Assembly (NCBI GenBank): GCA_036796255.1
Contig: DAIRDH010000014.1
Span: forward strand, 1 to 64,000
Reading direction: 5' to 3'
Source of the DNA: T3Sed10-241 sp036796255
GTDB lineage: Bacteria > Bacteroidota > Bacteroidia > Flavobacteriales_D > Cryomorphaceae
Length of the DNA stretch: 64,000 bases
Shown here one piece after another: positions 61,501-64,000 of this stretch (the stretch's first letter is position 1; every line of letters starts with the position of its first letter). The notes beneath the pieces are model-generated. The model ran no database searches, had not been told where the DNA came from, and saw only the letters and a program-made list of their open reading frames with translations. The position numbers and the translations under genes were made by a program.

Positions 61501-62552
61501 GCGGCGCATAAATAGGAAGTACCTTGGGTCCATTCACCGGCATTGACACGGAGTACCAATCCGCTCGACCTTGCCTCATTGATAGAACCCCCATTGGGTG
61601 AAGCGACATCATTTCCAATGCCTATTGGAGCGTAATATTTACCCGGTAAACTTGGATCATAGTCGCCGTAGAATTTATCCCAATTGGTTGCCGGGCTTGC
61701 TCCTTGAAGTCCATATTTCACCCACAAATAAGTGACTATTAAACGTGTAGAAGCCCGTGACAGGCGGCCTTCGTAGATTATGATTTCTGCAATTCTGCCG
61801 GAAGTGCCAGAGGTAGAAGCCAAAGCATTGGGCCTTGGACTTGCGCCAAACCCGCCGCCATCATCTTCCATATCTCCAATCACTGCAAGTCCGGATGTAG
61901 AGAGTGTTGTTCCATCAAATGTATTGAAGCCCCCTTCAAACGCGGCGCCAGAAGTGTACTCCCAATTGTTTTCATTTACATTGCTCCAAGTAAAACCGCC
62001 ATAAGTCCAGCTATCCGTACTTATGTTGCCAATGGAAGATACACGATCAATACTGCTGGACATTTGTAACCGCATTCCGCTGTTGTCATAAACGAGCATT
62101 TCTTTGTTACTCGAAGGCGTACTGTAGCTGAAAAGCCCGTAGTTGTCGTCATTGGTGCGCATTACATAGAACATGGTAAATCCGCTAGACGGAAGCGCAA
62201 AGTCGGGGTGAATTAACCTTCGCCCAAAATTCGTTGAGGTACCGAATTCGATCGCTGGCCTATTAAGCGGCCCTGCGAGAGCTCCTGATGTTCGCACAAC
62301 TGGTCTATTCGAAGATCCTGGCAAGAAATCATTTCCATTTCCACTTTTATCATTCCAAGAATTTACTTGAGAACCACTGGAGTATGGCAATGCACTACTC
62401 CCATCCAACCACAACACCAATTTAGGCTGTGGCCCAGCGGAGGTAGGGGTACCATTGGCATTCCCAATACCCATTGGGCCAACCTGCGGAAATGCAAGCA
62501 AGGGGAGGAGAAATAATACTGCGATTAATATAACTCTTGTGTGGCGACACAT
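52572..62552 (-). CDS. Giant T9SS type A surface protein with two LamG-like domains
   Basis: A 3326-residue secreted protein, uninterrupted over almost 10 kb. After a signal peptide (cleavage about AFPQ) comes a LamG/concanavalin-like domain (about 40-285: LVLWLDGSSALPYS, SWNDKSGNGNDF, RIAEIIIYEGRLS), then a DUF8202-like region (about 290-480, YAPIGIGNDVASPNGG). Long stretches of beta-solenoid repeats follow (TLNMATAPAPNFNNISG, GTVNANNIST, GTLVINNG). A second LamG domain lies at about 1690-1935 (FIWLDAQDPSTL, GEIILIKRTLTTDERQRLEG), then further solenoid repeats and a C-terminal Fn3-like domain (LPVTWLYFAGENR, SWATASETNNDYFELERS). It ends in a type A sorting domain (FLLFPNPT, LSDLSGKLL, FEPGIYLVTV). 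Probably a huge adhesin or extracellular matrix protein. Confidence 0.93.
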   Translation of the reverse strand: MCRHTRVILIAVLFLLPLLAFPQVGPMGIGNANGTPTSAGPQPKLVLWLDGSSALPYSSGSQVNSWNDKSGNGNDFLPGSSNRPVVRTSGALAGPLNRPAIEFGTSTNFGRRLIHPDFALPSSGFTMFYVMRTNDDNYGLFSYSTPSSNKEMLVYDNSGMRLQMSSSIDRVSSIGNISTDSWTYGGFTWSNVNENNWEYTSGAAFEGGFNTFDGTTLSTSGLAVIGDMEDDGGGFGASPRPNALASTSGTSGRIAEIIIYEGRLSRASTRLIVTYLWVKYGLQGASPATNWDKFYGDYDPSLPGKYYAPIGIGNDVASPNGGSINEARSSGLVLRVNAGEWTQGTSYLCAAPHGSTPTSIPANVPSTANLGATSPTVLARWTRLWEIAGNSEGNSQEYQIAFDFGEGIGGTFPQNAANYVLLYRDHPTTGNFTVLPVPNIKKSIVDDEIVFRVPKSSLITPGRYYTLGTTSATSPLTGELQRTWYAYNSGNWNNPNTWTLDGSTAPTYVNPNGDIPGLFDNVHVGAGRVVTVNLDLTAITYNNLHVLGTLNMATAPAPNFNNISGSGLIRCAASNFPNGNSAAFADPIQGGTLEFYGAGGFIQSSNLLVNKLKINLAGSNSTLTLGANLTANGLMEVVRGTLVINNGVSTARTVTSHGDVIIESLGRINVSNASGLVNNRWYFHGDLINNAGQLRFTNRTAVEANTYFTSENQQIVIAHFVSDSRNQELRTNGLSNFSRIVVNKGFDMTYILSISSTSATFFKLLGRCNYHMNPASFTGEGGNPNAFALINGTAEIKNNIFIPLQTNSTAENNTTASGGPIYNINNSAQLWVNGGTVTKGPLGGVGTASAIVPYGNIRVTAGVLNSLCNRGITLRENGLIQVDGGTVNANNISTSFLGSDQIGGVIINGGVVNADGTLPGGIGNNSYATFCLSYPGNLFRMTGGVLNVRGPANPSGLIFINSDPQNTSVSGGTVNLFISNGSTQHKIASRAAFWNLNLSRTVSNSSLFTVTGGTVGDNEAEVSMDLHDLVVRNNFSIGTNTTLSMTGSPAADLYVHGNMQMASGAIFDHNENTTHFVGSANSTLSLAGSTAFQFFNVRVNKNLDARSVSILTGTGTVAMNILGNLDIHKGTFINNNRHVDVRGNIINRSQIGNETSTGFIRMSGTTGRQQIISDGGIFHWIQINNPDGVELKNDGLVIKDRLTLVNGSFFIGEFKLRMEKAISDPILSYTATKFIVCSGNASAGGLEILNFDANQNIVFPIGVSTGSGQKYTRADIYINDGWEDEGYIRITPVDTVLTTSNLTGQADYLNFYWRVSASGYSTSPQVTHRFQYNLEDVRGIEANMESGRVLSTMPFTRSIDDSPAVSHINMAVGAKFIYYNGSDQAQGTTGVGTLLVDADYSAGAANRFPQGSSPEIYFSRNSISTGASWETPGNWNKLSECTGCTDVYDYHSISSPQATSGFPSSGDVAVIGFDVDGTMRPHRYIVPTAGIAAAHVLFTPLQDSVGNRQRRFNGPDAADFGILRPTLEIGTTTEIARVNQISGEGALVLKGDVDLSVCDIGGFLAEDSAIVIINNNNHTTPITINFLPSVVPNLFFARSAPILTKDIRVRGNFEVAGRSRLWLSEGAGGNITVEGDLVLAPYQSPSPAPRIYYNKRGSLKSIEVGGDVKLLGTTAYIGIDPAIVSPETPAPWTPDGLGAFIWLDAQDPSTLTPSTTGSSVSAWVNKGTGLYTASQLNSAQQPIYQAGGISGFPALRFNGGQFLSIPHDNALNLLANQNFEIFSVIRQNSAPGERRAIYAKGMVSAGHLLLYQDIERYRLYMDAAKLDLRGTTNLASNPNMGWGRRQGNNGAMFNTVGGGANASGVSNATMAGNTFNVTIGAANNGTDRFLNGDIGEIILIKRTLTTDERQRLEGYLCHKWGLQAGLPTGHPYKNNPPSVGEGGDNSAKLIVNGNIIQNLSSTSPTNNGLELFNLASGTSFVELVLTNEGNHSFEYVNGPIPRLWSMSMDKGINTTSSFSFNTNVQINAPSDLAEKPVNLKNGKLKFDHPSTNILLSSGGGDFLIPNSAGLELTNGTLRITGNETGLILAGSIKITGGNFAIGEVEGANNYIEYGAGSTPKIEITGGTLTVGSQIRRNLSSTGGALDYEQTGGSVIIGRYSAPELNRAMLEIVNPGSRFVHNGGTITFVRGIVLGSSPSLLINPTVHNVSTNAEIIIGNVNSPSGAAIQNFGIQSSIPLNSLSVNSNNSPVAHLLITNLELNGNLNLQSGATLNCGAWDLLLHADVSNNGTLNSTTGTVHLIHPAVGTISGTGEFSLNNLERSGGSGGSTLVQTNLLVNNNFINDSGEMDFEGNTLTVLGNVTTDGSLKFEASSHGLIMAGSSNQILNRTISGTSEIDVLTINNGSGVTVPAGFFEFVINKNLRLQSGIFSLTGNLLEMASGATFTPVNPFSESNMIVTGGAFSNFGLLLHVPANSTNDIFVPIGVDRFMPVNLDFSQPGGSSGTNPSSYLLRISIPQNGVIVDDIEDPGPEINDLENVLGMYWSIDGSGVGNGLNVDLRFRYHEQYVQVTDPYTEEDYFGARVLADGNTINKFPSAVDIPSKTITFTIQGSFESDPFAVDGDYFAGLDAAIPNTIPIYTTALSGLIQVNNGLTGYDNVVPGFGAPNGAIVIVDNNHILNFGGDNNNINFYRTELRPGSFLIIDRTSQHRLGKVTGTGTLFVRGTGVLPAGDYTEFFGCEGGALRFQANDDEDFEVLANMPPIKEVSLFGPGAITLASSAVNICNNLTITGEVKAKGANSAMLNVGGNMILTNGEFDFRQGNAEIIGDLILAGNETGGGLAKSGNNGTLTVKGNLIIGGRGFDLGSISRQTVLEGDLSRTTIPLNGSIQGGSSGAKLTFRGFLPQSITGNFTGDSKIPSLELDNATGLLLNGDVEVSEKLMLTDGNFYTEPLSILRFTEDATEVEPQGGQSNSFVDGPMQWVLSQSVTEKTFPVGNNQRHRPLSISNRNAARTWEVEYTDTIASIVPLIDPLMLPNPMEIPAVVAVSKQEHWRAQSIGGSAQANIRLSWGDQSVVSTDPAIQSNLVVLAYNVGNSEWDSHGGQDFLYDAPSDKGSVNSMAPVSFSQRFLTLGSTDALNPLPVTWLYFAGENRAADHFLSWATASETNNDYFELERSLDAQQWAIIARIEGAGSSNTESTYGYTDSDAPYGRVYYRLKQVDFDGKMDFAPNIVSLERGFINETDVFDFLLFPNPTQLGTVRFRMSTTADVMAKVSLSDLSGKLLSQKYVQIDGQGTSAPVNCNFEPGIYLVTVIVKDKIRSKPLVITK

Positions 62553-62942
62553 GGCATAGCGGGTATTGACTGGTTAGGCGGTAAAATTATGCATTTTGTC
62601 GATCAGTATCAATATTTGATTGCAAAAACTTCTGTTGATTTGTTGCGTTAACATAAAATTATCAATAATTCGCCTGTGCATTCGCGTACAATACCTTACG
62701 GGATGGCTGGACCTTGGTTCTATTCTGACGCAATTATTCGAAAAAGTTGCGTAAGTGATGTACGCTAGATACTCTATCTGGTTGGCATCCATGTTGTTTT
62801 TAATCTGCCTCAGTGGATAGCGTTGCCTAAAGCGAAATAAACTGGGTGCTCGCGATGACACAATTCTTTAACATTTGAAGCCTGGCCGGACTGCTTGAGG
62901 AATGTCAAGAAGAGTAGGGAAAGTTGTTTCTTGAAGAATGGA
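62553..62942. other. Intergenic region upstream of the giant gene
   Basis: 390 bases between two leftward genes. A near-consensus -7 box TAATTTTA (- strand) lies at about 62582-62589, about 30 bases before the giant gene's ATG. The only open frame here (62574-62861, - strand) has no domain and an odd composition and is not counted as a gene. Confidence 0.45.
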
Positions 62943-63983
62943 TTAGGTACACAGCTCTAAAATGAGCCGGTTCAGTGCCGTGGATGTTGTTTGCGCGAAG
63001 CGCACATCCAGTGTGGTATGCGCAGTGAAATTCGCAATCGCATCCTGTCCGGTCGTCAATGCCCAACCTTTGTCAGCGGCGCGCTTTGCAAGGTAAAGCT
63101 GTTCATACTGCCCGGGCGTGGGAACCACTATGGCGCTGCAGCCCAAGGCGCTGAGGTCGCAGAGGGTGGAATAGCCTGACCGACAGAGGACGTAGTTGGC
63201 TGATTGGAGCAAAGTGGCTAGCTCCTGCCCGTCGAGGAAGTCGAAGGTGTCAGTATCGGCGGGGATGTTGCTGAGGGATGTTGCGCTGGTGGCTTTTCCC
63301 CTGATCACAGCCTTGCGGCCGGGGAGGCGCTGCAGGTAGGCGAGGCAGTGCTTTTCGAAAATGCTGCGCTGGGGCTCGGGGCCGCTGATCAGGGCGACGC
63401 AGGTATATTGCTTTTCGACGTTTTCCACAGGCTTCAGCCGGCTGAGGGTGCCGAGGTAGTGTATGGGCTTTTCGCAAAATGGGCTTTGCGTGAGCTTGCC
63501 TGCGATGCCGTCAGGGGTATCGGGCACCCAGATTTGATCGAAATTCGTAAGCCAGCGGCCCAGCTCGCGGTTGATCATTTTCCCGAAGAGGGGAGCTGGA
63601 AGCTGCAGTTGGTGGCTGATGAGCACGGAAGGAATTTCGGGGCTCCATGCACCGTAAACATTGTCGGAGATGATGGCATCAATTCGGTGGTCCTGCGCTT
63701 GTAACTGTGTCCATGCGTGTTGCTTCGCGTTCCAGCTTTTTTGCGAAAGCGCCTGGCGGATGAGGGCGGTGCTGGCACCTAGTGAATCATATCGAATGCT
63801 GGGGGCTGGGAGTTCGAGTAAAGTCATTTGCGGAAAGCGCTGCCTCAAGTAACTTGCCGCAGCGCCGGAAGAGGCGAGGAGCACCTCGGCATTATTTGCC
63901 GCAAGGCATTCGATGACAGGCACCATGCGGCTGGCATGGCCGAGGCCCCAGTCGAGGATGGCTGCGAGAATGCGTTTTTGCAT
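62943..63983 (-). CDS. GT-B-fold glycosyltransferase (MurG/GT28-like)
   Basis: A 346-residue cytosolic glycosyltransferase. The N-terminal half has the GT-B start (ILAAILDWGLGHASRMVPVIE) with a GxGHxSR-type motif for acceptor binding; the C-terminal half has the nucleotide-sugar site CRSGYSTLCDLSALGCSAIVVPTPGQYEQ, close to the GT28 signature (SGxxTxxExxxxGxPxIxxPxxxxQ). It should transfer a sugar from a nucleotide donor to a lipid or polysaccharide acceptor; donor and acceptor are not known. The family also includes uncharacterised Bacteroidota proteins of similar size. A near-consensus box (TACCTTTA) lies 5 bases before the ATG. Confidence 0.85.
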   Translation of the reverse strand: MQKRILAAILDWGLGHASRMVPVIECLAANNAEVLLASSGAAASYLRQRFPQMTLLELPAPSIRYDSLGASTALIRQALSQKSWNAKQHAWTQLQAQDHRIDAIISDNVYGAWSPEIPSVLISHQLQLPAPLFGKMINRELGRWLTNFDQIWVPDTPDGIAGKLTQSPFCEKPIHYLGTLSRLKPVENVEKQYTCVALISGPEPQRSIFEKHCLAYLQRLPGRKAVIRGKATSATSLSNIPADTDTFDFLDGQELATLLQSANYVLCRSGYSTLCDLSALGCSAIVVPTPGQYEQLYLAKRAADKGWALTTGQDAIANFTAHTTLDVRFAQTTSTALNRLILELCT

Positions 63984-64000
63984 GGGGTAAAGGTAAGGGG

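Noticed and set aside
62574..62861. Leftward open frame of 95 codons upstream of the giant gene
   Set aside because: No domain, odd Arg/His/Cys content, and the promoter-like box of the giant gene lies inside it.

Overview
The window comes from a member of the Bacteroidota. Four proteins carry type IX secretion system (T9SS) C-terminal sorting domains. There are two TonB-dependent receptors with a carboxypeptidase-like N-terminal domain, and several lipoproteins have an acidic run right after the lipidated Cys, as in Bacteroidota surface lipoproteins. Many genes are preceded by the phylum-specific -7 promoter box TAnnTTTG, and Shine-Dalgarno sequences are largely absent. Two runs of 100 N (24716-24815 and 49605-49704) are scaffold gaps of unknown true length. 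Genus cannot be fixed from the sequence alone.

Layout. 1-373: start of a leftward TPR-like exported protein. 766-10372: a rightward cluster of an SDR oxidoreductase, an HExxH protein, a deiminase-family lipoprotein, a DoxX-like membrane protein, a class-C beta-lactamase-like serine hydrolase and two tandem amidohydrolase lipoproteins with TPR-like tails. 10744-16008: two T9SS cargo genes, the second broken by an in-frame amber codon. 16134-19076: a HepT/MntA toxin-antitoxin pair between copA and a decayed copy of the copA 3' end. 19250-24380: an exporter operon (TetR, ABC protein with degenerate nucleotide-binding motifs, HlyD, TolC). 24447-25092: tRNA-His followed by a palindromic intergenic repeat array and an assembly gap.

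25312-30510: TonB receptor, beta-helix surface lipoprotein and a phytase/SdiA-regulated-like lipoprotein, the last starting directly after a strong terminator. 30616-38641: tyrS, a LuxE-like acyl-protein synthetase, a small lipoprotein, a Na/Pi cotransporter with PhoU-like tail, an atypical OmpR-family regulator, an M14 carboxypeptidase and a small CarboxypepD_reg protein. 38763-47394: a MORN-type protein, a second TonB receptor plus beta-helix lipoprotein pair, two paralogous lipoproteins of unknown function and a PhoB/PhoR-like two-component pair. 47502-62552: a small orphan ORF, an 11-bp tandem repeat, a von Willebrand A surface protein and a 3326-residue LamG-containing T9SS protein. 62943-63983: a GT-B glycosyltransferase.

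Common theme (inference): this is a cell-surface and nutrient-acquisition neighbourhood. The two receptor/beta-helix pairs, the phytase-like lipoprotein, the Na/Pi transporter and the PhoB/PhoR-like pair together suggest phosphate or organophosphate acquisition, but no substrate can be read from the sequence. The strongest leads are the repeated receptor/beta-helix pair, the exporter with a non-canonical ATPase, the toxin-antitoxin island at the copA 3' end, and the amber-interrupted T9SS gene.
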